Positions 45,544-51,916 of a stretch of 51,916 bases of DNA are shown in pieces. A program made the translations under genes and the position numbers. Source of the stretch: Clostridium brassicae (GTDB taxonomy: Bacteria; Bacillota; Clostridia; Clostridiales; Clostridiaceae); the NCBI RefSeq assembly GCF_026738875.1, contig NZ_JAPQFJ010000022.1, forward strand, positions 1 to 51,916, written 5' to 3'. How positions within the stretch are numbered: position 1 is the stretch's first letter; each line of letters opens with the position of its first letter. The notes under the pieces are model-generated. The model had not been told where the DNA came from, did no database searches, and saw only the letters and a list, made by a program, of their open reading frames with translations.

Positions 45544-45843
45544 CTCATCTCCCTATATTCGAATTATTAATTTTCATATTATGTCAGTCTTTTATTCAAC
45601 ATTAAATTATCTACTCTTATCAACTATTTCTATAATTTCTTATAAATTGACTTCTATTGAGTATTTAAATTTTCATTTTAATGTTTTGTCTTAATTTTTG
45701 TCTTAATATTTATTTAAAGAATTTGTAATTAATTTGTCACACATTTCATCGTCTATTATATTATAACATTAAATAATTGATATTCATAGTAAAAATAAGG
45801 TTTAATTTTTACCATCTTTTTTCCTTTAAAATAAATATAAGGC
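45544..45843. promoter_or_regulatory. Upstream region of the NlpC/P60 gene with tandem repeats
   Basis: 300 bases between the hydrolase and rsmI. A perfect tandem pair of TTTTGTCTTAAT (45684-45695, 45696-45707) and a WalR-like TGTAAT-N5-TGTCAC (45724-45740), both read on the plus strand, precede TATAAT-like hexamers near 45755-45770 for the leftward hydrolase. PcsB/CwlO-type genes are known WalR targets, so a regulator site is plausible. Confidence 0.35.
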
Positions 45844-46686
45844 TTATATATCTATAGAATGCTTATATACTTCAGATTTGGACAGACTTCTATCCTTGGC
45901 AGTCTTTTTTATGGCTTCTTTTTTTGAAAAACCTTCATTTATATATTTTTTTATATGTTCTTCTATAGTTAAAGCTTCCCACTGACTTTTCTCTTCATTC
46001 TTTATTTCTTCCTCACTTTTCCCTTCAAGTACAAGGACATATTCTCCTCTTGGTTCCTTAGTCATATAATACTCCATAGCTTCCTTTATAGGTAATCTTA
46101 TTATTTCCTCATGAAGTTTGGTAAGTTCCCTACAAATTGCAATTTTTCTATTTCCCAAATTATCATATAGAAATTCAAGAGTCCTAATAAGTCTATGAGG
46201 CGCTTCATAGAAAATCAAACTTTCCTTTCTATCCTTTAAATCCTCAATCACAGGGTTTCTATCTTTATTCTCTCTTGGTAAAAATCCTCTAAATATAAAT
46301 TTGGTTGTATCTAGCCCTGAATAAACAAGAGCAGTAGTAACTGCTGTAGCTCCAGTTAAAACTTCAAACTCTATGTTTTCTTCAATACATTTCTGTATTA
46401 TAACACTTCCTGGATCAGAAATTCCTGGAGTTCCAGCATCAGAAACTAATGCTATTTTATTTCCCTCTAATATTTTGTTTATAATGTCTTCACTTTTTAT
46501 ATTTTCATTGAACTTGTGATAACTCATCAAAGGTTTTTTTATATTAAAATGATTTAATAATTTAAGACTTTGTCTTGTATCCTCTGCTGCTATTATATCT
46601 ACATTTTCAAGTACTTCAAGAGCTCTTAAAGTAATATCTTTTAAATTGCCTATAGGAGTTGGAACTACATAAAGTTTACCATTCAT
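45844..46686 (-). CDS. rsmI: 16S rRNA (cytidine(1402)-2'-O)-methyltransferase
   Basis: 280 residues. SAM-dependent tetrapyrrole-methylase fold: MNGKLYVVPTPIGNLKDITLRALEVL, IAAEDTRQSLKLLNHF, ALVSDAGTPGISDPGSVII, FRGFLPRENKDR, LIFYEAPHRL and CRELTKLHEE. It methylates C1402 in the decoding centre of 16S rRNA. The C-terminus is a small helical domain ending in SLSKSEVYKHSIDI. It follows the tRNA methyltransferase gene by 56 bases on the same strand, the order seen near abrB in Bacillus (yabB-yazA-rsmI-abrB), here without the YazA/GIY-YIG gene. Confidence 0.95.
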   Translation of the reverse strand: MNGKLYVVPTPIGNLKDITLRALEVLENVDIIAAEDTRQSLKLLNHFNIKKPLMSYHKFNENIKSEDIINKILEGNKIALVSDAGTPGISDPGSVIIQKCIEENIEFEVLTGATAVTTALVYSGLDTTKFIFRGFLPRENKDRNPVIEDLKDRKESLIFYEAPHRLIRTLEFLYDNLGNRKIAICRELTKLHEEIIRLPIKEAMEYYMTKEPRGEYVLVLEGKSEEEIKNEEKSQWEALTIEEHIKKYINEGFSKKEAIKKTAKDRSLSKSEVYKHSIDI

Positions 46687-46742
46687 ATTACTGTTTCCTT
46701 TCTAAATATGTCTCGTATATTTCACCATACAAGATGTAATTC

Positions 46743-47483
46743 TTATTTACCATATATTTCTTCTATCTGTTCAGAATACCCACCTTTATTATTATACACA
46801 TATATAGGTTTCTCCCATTTTAGAAAAGTCCCTCCATCTCTCTGACCTTCTATCAAAACTATATTAGGTGCTTTTTTAGTATTTGGATGAACCATTTGTA
46901 TTCTTTTAGGTTCTATTTTATGTTTTCTCATAATAGTTATTATATCAACAAGTCTATCTGGCCTATGTACCATATACATTCTTTTATTGTCCTTTAAAAG
47001 AATCCTACATGCTATTATAACATCTTCTAAATTACAACATATCTCATGCCTTGCTATAGCCATTTTATCATTTGGATTTATAAGCCCTGAATTTTGTAAT
47101 TTATATGGAGGATTAACCGTTACAACATCAGCCTTAGGTAATTTTTTCATAAACTCTATGTTAGTTAAATCTCCCTGAATAAAATTCATTCTTTCTCCAA
47201 GATTATTAAATTCAACGGACCTGTTTGCCATTTCTACCATTTCTTCTTGTATTTCAATGCCAGATATCTTAACTGCTTCCGTCTTTCCTGCCATAATAAA
47301 CGGTATTATACCTGTTCCGCTACATAAATCTGTAACATTATCTCCTTTTTTAACCTTAGCAAAATTAGCAAGGAGTACTGCATCAACTCCAAATCTAAAT
47401 CCTTCTTTTTTCTGTATGACATGTAGCCCTTTTAATTGCAAATCATCTAATGTTTCATCTTTCATTACTAAGCTTCTATTCAT
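46743..47483 (-). CDS. tRNA1(Val) (adenine-N6)-methyltransferase-like protein (TrmN6/YabB family)
   Basis: 246 residues from ATG 47483, behind GAAGTGGTGG; the longer start at 47504 lacks a good site. Rossmann methyltransferase: SAM motif I in VTDLCSGTGIIPFIMAG, ISGIEIQEEMVEMA, and the N6-adenine signature VTVNPPY. A starting block, DETLDDLQLKGLHVIQKKEGFRFGVDAVLLANF, is typical of the YfiC/YabB family that modifies A37 of tRNA1(Val) in E. coli. First gene of the pair with rsmI. Confidence 0.9.
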   Translation of the reverse strand: MNRSLVMKDETLDDLQLKGLHVIQKKEGFRFGVDAVLLANFAKVKKGDNVTDLCSGTGIIPFIMAGKTEAVKISGIEIQEEMVEMANRSVEFNNLGERMNFIQGDLTNIEFMKKLPKADVVTVNPPYKLQNSGLINPNDKMAIARHEICCNLEDVIIACRILLKDNKRMYMVHRPDRLVDIITIMRKHKIEPKRIQMVHPNTKKAPNIVLIEGQRDGGTFLKWEKPIYVYNNKGGYSEQIEEIYGK

Positions 47484-47504
47484 AAATACCACCACTTCTA
47501 ACAT

Positions 47505-47914
47505 TTAATTTTAGTTTTGCTTTAAATAAATTATTATAGAATCTGCTTTAAAAAATTCAAACATCTTTAGTAGTCTTATATTTTAATTCTCAGCTAATAC
47601 ATTATACCCTAAAGCCAATTTTTAAATCAAATTATTCATTAATATTGTGTCATCATTTTTATATCTATATTTATATTTTGAATTTATGAATAATGATGAA
47701 AATATGCCTATAAAGAGTATCAATAATATAGAATATAAACATATTTTTACATGGTCATAATTTTTCGAATTATTTTGCTAATTTCTCTTTTCATGTAATT
47801 AAAGTTTAACTTAAAAACAGGTATATTATATAATAATAAATAGTAATTAATATTAGTATAATATAACCTACCTTATTATTTTAATTTTAGTTATTAGGAA
47901 AAAGAGGTGACACT
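47505..47914. other. 410-base divergent spacer
   Basis: Between the tRNA methyltransferase (leftward) and lrgA (rightward). A/T-rich with no credible ORF; a 24-codon ATG frame at about 47685 has no ribosome binding site. The lrgAB promoter should lie near 47820-47870 (TATAAT-like, 47868), but no -35 is clear. Confidence 0.4.
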
Positions 47915-48262
47915 TTGAAATTATTAAGACAAACTTTAATAATTCTCTCAATATATTTTTTAGGCAATCTTTTACAGAACCTTCTGCATTTAGCCATTCC
48001 TGGGAGCGTTTTAGGTATGGTGATTTTACTTATTTGTTTATGCACAGGTGTAATCAAATTAGAAATGATAGAAGAAATAAGTAACTTTTTATTAGATCAC
48101 TTAGCATTCTTTTTTATACCTGCTGGAGTTGGTTTAATTTCATATTTTTCTATACTAAAAGATAACTGGGTTTCTATATTAATCATATCCCTTTTATCAA
48201 CAATATTAGTAATGTCCTTTACCGGAAGTACTATACAATGGATGATAAGGAGGAAAAAATAG
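47915..48262 (+). CDS. lrgA: LrgA/CidA-family holin-like protein
   Basis: 115 residues from TTG 47915, behind AAGAGGTGA. Four membrane helices with the family block LLHLAIPGSVLGMVILLICLC and LAFFFIPAGVGLISYFSILKDNW. LrgA/CidA proteins are holin-like and modulate autolysis or move small metabolites such as pyruvate in Bacillus (PftA). It shares one base with the lrgB start (TAGTG), so the two are coupled. No LytSR system is adjacent. Confidence 0.92.
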   Translation: MKLLRQTLIILSIYFLGNLLQNLLHLAIPGSVLGMVILLICLCTGVIKLEMIEEISNFLLDHLAFFFIPAGVGLISYFSILKDNWVSILIISLLSTILVMSFTGSTIQWMIRRKK

Positions 48263-48954
48263 TGTCTGAACTTATATCTAATCCCATTTTTGGTATACTA
48301 ATTTCCTTGATTGCTTTTGAATTAGGATGCTTTATGTATACTAAAACAAAATTAACTATATTTAATCCACTTTTTATAAGTATTTTTTTAATAATATTAT
48401 TTTTAAATAAATTTAACATAAGTGTTGATTATTATAATAATGGAGCACAATTTATTTCTTTCTTTTTAGGACCTGCAACAGTCATACTAGCTGTTCCTTT
48501 ATATAAGAAAATAAATTTACTAAAAGAAAATGTAATCCCAATTTTAATTTCAATAGCTAGTGGATCCTGTATAGGCATAATAAGCATTGTTTTATTAAGC
48601 CATTTGTTTAAACTTGATAAATCTATTTATATATCATTAATGCCTAAATCAGTTACAGTACCTATAGGAATAGAAATTTCAAAACAGCTAGGTGGAATAC
48701 CTGCTGTTACCGCTGCCGCTATCATACTAACAGGCATATTAGGTGCAGTAATTGGACCTTTTATCTGTAAATGCTTTAGAATAAAGGAAGATATTGCTGT
48801 AGGAATAGCTATAGGAACAGCATCTCATGCAGTAGGAACTACAAAAGCTCTTGAACTCGGAGAAACTGAAGGAGCTATGAGTGGATTATCTATAGGTATA
48901 GCTGGACTTCTAACTGTTTTTATAGCTCCAATTATATTAAAAATGTTTAGCTAA
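48262..48954 (+). CDS. lrgB: LrgB/CidB-family membrane protein
   Basis: 230 residues from GTG 48262, which sits behind AAGGAGG inside lrgA; the ATG at 48238 would lie upstream of this site. About six membrane helices. Family motifs: NPIFGILISLIAFELG, FLGPATVILAVPLYKK, LMPKSVTVPIGIEISKQLGG, TGILGAVIGPFICK and GTASHAVGTTKALELGE. It works with LrgA as a two-part membrane complex involved in autolysis control or organic-acid transport. Confidence 0.95.
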   Translation: MSELISNPIFGILISLIAFELGCFMYTKTKLTIFNPLFISIFLIILFLNKFNISVDYYNNGAQFISFFLGPATVILAVPLYKKINLLKENVIPILISIASGSCIGIISIVLLSHLFKLDKSIYISLMPKSVTVPIGIEISKQLGGIPAVTAAAIILTGILGAVIGPFICKCFRIKEDIAVGIAIGTASHAVGTTKALELGETEGAMSGLSIGIAGLLTVFIAPIILKMFS

Positions 48955-48982
48955 CATATTCTAAACAATTACTTATTTAACT

Positions 48983-49015
48983 AAAAAAGGCCGTCCCCTT
49001 AGACGGTCCTTTTTA
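48983..49015. terminator. Bidirectional terminator between lrgB and ferredoxin
   Basis: AAAAAAGGCCGTC and GACGGTCCTTTTT form a GC-rich stem with one mismatch and U-runs on both strands. Confidence 0.85.
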
Positions 49016-49018
49016 GTA

Positions 49019-49192
49019 CTATTCTTCTGGAGATATAGCGCCTACTGGACATACATTTGCGCAGTTTCCGCAATCTATGCAAGTATTTGCATCAATGTCA
49101 AATTGAGTATCGCCTTGGTTTATAGCGCCTACTGGACATTCTGAAGCACAAGCTCCACAGCTTACACAAGCATCGCTTATTTTAAATGCCAT
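49019..49192 (-). CDS. 2[4Fe-4S] clostridial-type ferredoxin
   Basis: 57 residues from ATG 49192, behind TTAGGAGGTG. Two classical cluster motifs, CVSCGACASECPVGAI and CIDCGNCANVCPVGAI, each giving three Cys to one cluster and one Cys to the other. A small cytosolic electron carrier for pyruvate oxidation, hydrogenase and other low-potential reactions. It is separated from the upstream genes by about 94 bases and probably has its own promoter. Confidence 0.97.
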   Translation of the reverse strand: MAFKISDACVSCGACASECPVGAINQGDTQFDIDANTCIDCGNCANVCPVGAISPEE

Positions 49193-49285
49193 TAAAAACA
49201 CCTCCTAAAATTTAAATACATTAGCAAGATATATAAATATCTTTTCATAATTGTATCACGTTTTCATAAGTTTTTAAAGACACTT

Positions 49286-49489
49286 TTATAGCACTGTATA
49301 TCCCATATCTTCTAATATCTCATATATATCTTCAATTCCTACAAAGTAATTATCATATACAACATCAACTTCACCTTTTTCTAATTTTATCTGACAAGCA
49401 ATTATTCCCTGGGCTTTGCTAAGAGCACTTCTTATCTTGTTTACATCTTTTGAGGAACGAATATTGGAAACTTTAACTAGAGATTTCAT
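49286..49489 (-). CDS. HMA-fold small protein lacking the metal-binding CxxC
   Basis: 67 residues. The beta-alpha-beta-beta-alpha-beta pattern (SLVKVSNIRSSKDVNKIRSAL, GIIACQIKLEKGEVDVVYD, IEDIYEILEDMGYTVL) matches the heavy-metal-associated fold of copper chaperones, down to the EDMGY ending. The usual MxCxxC loop is replaced by NIRSSKD; only one Cys, in the strand, remains. Copper carriage is therefore unlikely and a protein-protein role is possible. ATG behind GGAGGAAG. It follows ricT by 15 bases, so it belongs to the darA-holB-ricT transcript. Confidence 0.7.
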   Translation of the reverse strand: MKSLVKVSNIRSSKDVNKIRSALSKAQGIIACQIKLEKGEVDVVYDNYFVGIEDIYEILEDMGYTVL

Positions 49490-49504
49490 GATAGTACTTC
49501 CTCC

Positions 49505-50416
49505 TTAATCCTCTTTCAATAGTTCATGTAATGCATCCTCATCACCATCATCAGTCTCTAATTTTATATCTTCCTCTTTAATTTGTTCAGTATACTCATA
49601 CTTTCCAGAAATAAGAGTAATATCCTTTATAGCAATTTCTTTTATAATGTCTTCTCCCTCTTCAGTTTTAAGCTTTACTTTTACAGATTCTTTAACTACT
49701 GAATTGTCTACAACCTCACCTCTACCATAAGGTGTTTCCACTATAGACTCTACCATTGGAAGCCTCTTTCTTATATCTTCATAAGTATTTTGTTCGTAAT
49801 TTAAACAGCACATAAGCCTTCCACAGATCCCAGATATTTTTGTAGGATTTAATGATAAATTTTGCTCTTTAGCCATCTTTATAGATACTGGTGCAAAATC
49901 ACCTAAAAAACTAGAACAACACATAGGTCTACCGCAAGGTCCAAGACCTCCTATCATTTTAGCCTCATCTCTAACTCCAATTTGCCTTAACTCTATTCTT
50001 GTTCTGAATATAGCTGCTAAATCTTTTACTAGTTCTCTAAAATCCACTCTGCCATCTGCAGTAAAATAAAATATTATTTTATTATTATCAAAAGTATATT
50101 CTACATCAATAAGTTTCATAGGAAGATCATGTTTTTGAATTTTTTCCAAACATATTTTAAACGCTTCTGCTTGCTTTTCTCTATTATTTACATTTTTTTC
50201 TATATCCTCTTCAGTAGCTTTTCGTATAACATTCTTTAATGGGGTAACTACTTCCTCCTCTGATATTTGCTTTGGCCCTATTACACAGTTACCAAACTCA
50301 ATACCCCTTACCGTTTCAACTATAACACTATCACCGGCTTTTATGTCTAATTCATTAGGATTAAAGTAATATATCTTGCCTGATTTTTTAAAGCGTATAC
50401 CTACGACTGTTACCAT
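49505..50416 (-). CDS. ricT: PSP1/RicT-family Y-complex protein
   Basis: 303 residues. N-terminal barrel (VTVVGIRFKKSGKIYYFNP), then the PSP1 C-terminal region with KIIFYFTADGRVDFRELVKDL, LRQIGVRDEAKMIGGLGPCGRPMCC and KISGICGRLMCCLNYE. The two CGRxMCC groups are the cysteines that bind Fe-S in the RicAFT complex, which steers RNase Y processing and affects competence and sporulation in Bacillus. Its start is two bases from the holB stop, as in the conserved darA-holB-ricT order. Confidence 0.95.
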   Translation of the reverse strand: MVTVVGIRFKKSGKIYYFNPNELDIKAGDSVIVETVRGIEFGNCVIGPKQISEEEVVTPLKNVIRKATEEDIEKNVNNREKQAEAFKICLEKIQKHDLPMKLIDVEYTFDNNKIIFYFTADGRVDFRELVKDLAAIFRTRIELRQIGVRDEAKMIGGLGPCGRPMCCSSFLGDFAPVSIKMAKEQNLSLNPTKISGICGRLMCCLNYEQNTYEDIRKRLPMVESIVETPYGRGEVVDNSVVKESVKVKLKTEEGEDIIKEIAIKDITLISGKYEYTEQIKEEDIKLETDDGDEDALHELLKED

Positions 50417-50417
50417 A

Positions 50418-51362
50418 TTAAACCTCCTGCATTTTAAGAAGCATTACCTGAAATGCTAATGCTGAATTAACTCTTCTATCTAGTTTTTGTTTTGTTTTAT
50501 CTATCAATTCAAACATGCCATAAAGTTCATTGAATGAATACATATTTGATAATTGCTGTATGTTTTCAATTTTATCACTATTTATAATTAATTCTTTTTT
50601 GCTTATATCTTTATATATAATAATATCTCTAATATATGAATTAAAAGAACTTATTACTTCCTCCCATTTTTCACTGTATCTATAAAAGAATTTTTCGTAC
50701 TTTTTAACTATATTTTTTTCTTTTTTAGTAATCTCAAAAAGTATATCTAAGGAAATATCTCTAATTTCTATAAAAGAACTATCTTCTAAAAAAAGTTGAC
50801 ATCTTCCTGGTATACCATCACTAAAAGCTATAACTGCCCTAATCTTCTCAGTTTCTAAATTTGGATATTCCCTTAAAAGATATTCTCTAATCTCTTCCGA
50901 ACTTAATCTCTTCAATTTATGGATTTGACACCTAGATCTTATAGTCTCCAAAATAAGACCTATACTTTCACTTAATAATATTATAGTAACACCTTTTGGG
51001 GGTTCTTCTATTGTCTTTAAAAAAGCATTTTGTGCTTCTACCGTCATTTTATGAGATTCATGTACTATTATTATTTTTTTATCACCTTCATAAGGCTTTT
51101 TATTTACTTCCCTTATAATGTCTCTAACCTCATCAACCCCAATTGATTGCTTGTTTTTGAGCACTTTCCATTCTACAATATCTACATAATCTCTATCTTC
51201 ATGCTTATCTAAAAGCCTTAATGCAATTTCTTTTGCAATAAGGCTCTTTCCTATACCATCTTCACCTATTATAAGATGAGCATGAGCAAAATTTTCTTGC
51301 TGTATAGCACCCTGGATTTGCTTTTTTATAAAATTGTGCCCAATTATTCTTTCAAAGCTCAT
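50418..51362 (-). CDS. holB: DNA polymerase III delta-prime subunit
   Basis: 314 residues from ATG 51362, behind GGAGGTTA; the longer start at 51380 is upstream of that site. AAA+ clamp-loader subunit: GHNFIKKQIQGAIQQ, Walker A GEDGIGKSLIAKE, AQNAFLKTIEEPPKGVTIILLSE, sensor SRC in IRSRCQIHKL. The zinc-binding Cys set of E. coli delta-prime is missing, as is common in this operon's version. It loads the sliding clamp as part of the tau-delta-delta-prime complex. Confidence 0.93.
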   Translation of the reverse strand: MSFERIIGHNFIKKQIQGAIQQENFAHAHLIIGEDGIGKSLIAKEIALRLLDKHEDRDYVDIVEWKVLKNKQSIGVDEVRDIIREVNKKPYEGDKKIIIVHESHKMTVEAQNAFLKTIEEPPKGVTIILLSESIGLILETIRSRCQIHKLKRLSSEEIREYLLREYPNLETEKIRAVIAFSDGIPGRCQLFLEDSSFIEIRDISLDILFEITKKEKNIVKKYEKFFYRYSEKWEEVISSFNSYIRDIIIYKDISKKELIINSDKIENIQQLSNMYSFNELYGMFELIDKTKQKLDRRVNSALAFQVMLLKMQEV

Positions 51363-51376
51363 CTTTAACCTCCATA

Positions 51377-51706
51377 TCACACTTTAATAAACTGATCTAC
51401 ATCTACTACAAATACTGTAGCACCACCAACTTCCACCTCTACAGAATATGGAACATAAACTCCTGTGGAACCAACTACTGGTGATGGTGTTGATATAACT
51501 TGCTTTCTTTTTTGACAAGTGTCTTTAATAATTGATACTACTTTATCTACCTCTTCTTTTTTTACTCCAGTTAAAAGAGTAGTATTCCCCTTCTTTAAAA
51601 ATCCACCAGTTGTGGCAAGTTTTGTGACCATGTGCCCAGCATCAGTAAGTACATCTATTAACTCACCAGAATAATCGTCTTGAACAATAGCAATTACAAG
51701 TTTCAT
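51377..51706 (-). CDS. darA: PII-like cyclic di-AMP receptor DarA (YaaQ)
   Basis: 109 residues from ATG 51706, the usual family length; the frame extends to 51721 but GGGGGG there is the ribosome binding site. PII-like trimer fold: MKLVIAIVQDDYSGELIDVL, TKLATTGGFLKKGNTTLLTGV (base of the ligand loop), YVPYSVEVEVGGATVFVVDV. It binds cyclic di-AMP; its downstream target is unknown in Bacillus as well. First gene seen of the darA-holB-ricT operon. Confidence 0.95.
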   Translation of the reverse strand: MKLVIAIVQDDYSGELIDVLTDAGHMVTKLATTGGFLKKGNTTLLTGVKKEEVDKVVSIIKDTCQKRKQVISTPSPVVGSTGVYVPYSVEVEVGGATVFVVDVDQFIKV

Positions 51707-51916
51707 AAATAATCCCCCCATACTTTCTAAACTACTACTTTTATTTTACCATATAAGTAAAGATCTTTACTTATACTTTATAACTTTTTTAATTACCTAG
51801 ATTTCGTACAAATATAAAAATTATATTTTCATATAATTACCTGTTAATATTATTCAATATATTCCATAGTCGCCCAGATTTTTAGGCGGAGCCTACTGGA
51901 ATAATTCCACAGAATT
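51707..51916. other. Upstream region of darA with a 24-bp palindrome and an edge hairpin
   Basis: 210 bases to the window edge without a recognised gene. It holds a perfect 24-bp palindrome (51752-51775, half-site TATAAGTAAAGA) and a two-tier hairpin at 51856-51907: outer arms TATTCCATAG / CTACTGGAATA with one bulge, inner CGCC / GGCG. The hairpin may belong to an RNA or repeat that continues past the edge. Confidence 0.45.

Noticed and set aside
47685-47760. 24-codon ORF upstream of lrgA
   Set aside because: No ribosome binding site and ordinary A/T-rich composition.
1-51916. CRISPR array or cas genes to go with the CARF nuclease
   Set aside because: No regularly spaced direct repeats and no Cas-like proteins were found anywhere in the window.

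Overview
This window is a very AT-rich, low-GC Gram-positive chromosome segment, most like Clostridium sensu stricto (botulinum/sporogenes-type). The reasons are the strong GGAGG-type ribosome binding sites with frequent GTG/TTG starts, the 2[4Fe-4S] clostridial ferredoxin, the two-subunit CoA-transferase, the arginine deiminase genes, SigI/RsgI, a T-box leader, and the darA-holB-ricT cluster that lies fairly near the replication origin in Firmicutes. No rRNA, tRNA, CRISPR array, prophage or complete insertion sequence was found. Species is inference only.

Layout. 1-127 looks like the outer end of an IS3-family element. 0.3-3.4 kb: a membrane-anchored lysozyme-like protein, a soluble PAS chemoreceptor and a small membrane protein, then about 1 kb without intact genes. 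4.4-6.7 kb: glgC-glgD. 7-10.7 kb: an orphan PAS histidine kinase, a membrane 4Fe-4S protein and an ArsR-type repressor. 10.9-16 kb: a cell-envelope stress block with sigI, two tandem rsgI genes, a secreted DUF5667-type coiled-coil protein and a secreted glucosaminidase. 16-19.6 kb: small membrane protein, ferritin-like protein, GT4 glycolipid glycosyltransferase behind a Pho-box-like array, and a TIM-barrel protein. 19.8-23 kb: serine synthesis genes (class V aminotransferase then serA) behind a serine-specific T-box. 23.3-28.8 kb: an OmpR/HK two-component pair, a class D-like sortase, ispF and CoA-transferase.

29.2-34.9 kb is the most unusual stretch. It holds a BlaI repressor with two operators over its own promoter; a BlaR1-type M56 antirepressor protease whose outer sensor is a phosphodiester glycosidase (NAGPA) domain instead of a penicillin-binding domain; a chromosomal ParM/ParR-like actin pair; a CARF-nuclease (Card1/Can2, DUF1887-like) gene without CRISPR neighbours; and two tiny ORFs. 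35-43.3 kb: MCP, ornithine carbamoyltransferase, arginine deiminase, DUF1836, transaldolase and CCA transferase. 43.8-51.7 kb: abrB, a PcsB/NlpC-like wall hydrolase, rsmI, a tRNA methyltransferase, lrgAB, ferredoxin, an HMA-fold protein, ricT, holB and darA.

Two gene-free regions (25.3-25.65 and 40.57-40.70 kb) carry clusters of DnaA boxes with the same unusual layout, two 9-mers joined end to end. Many start codons were moved downstream of the longest possible start because a ribosome binding site fits the internal start better; this is stated per gene.
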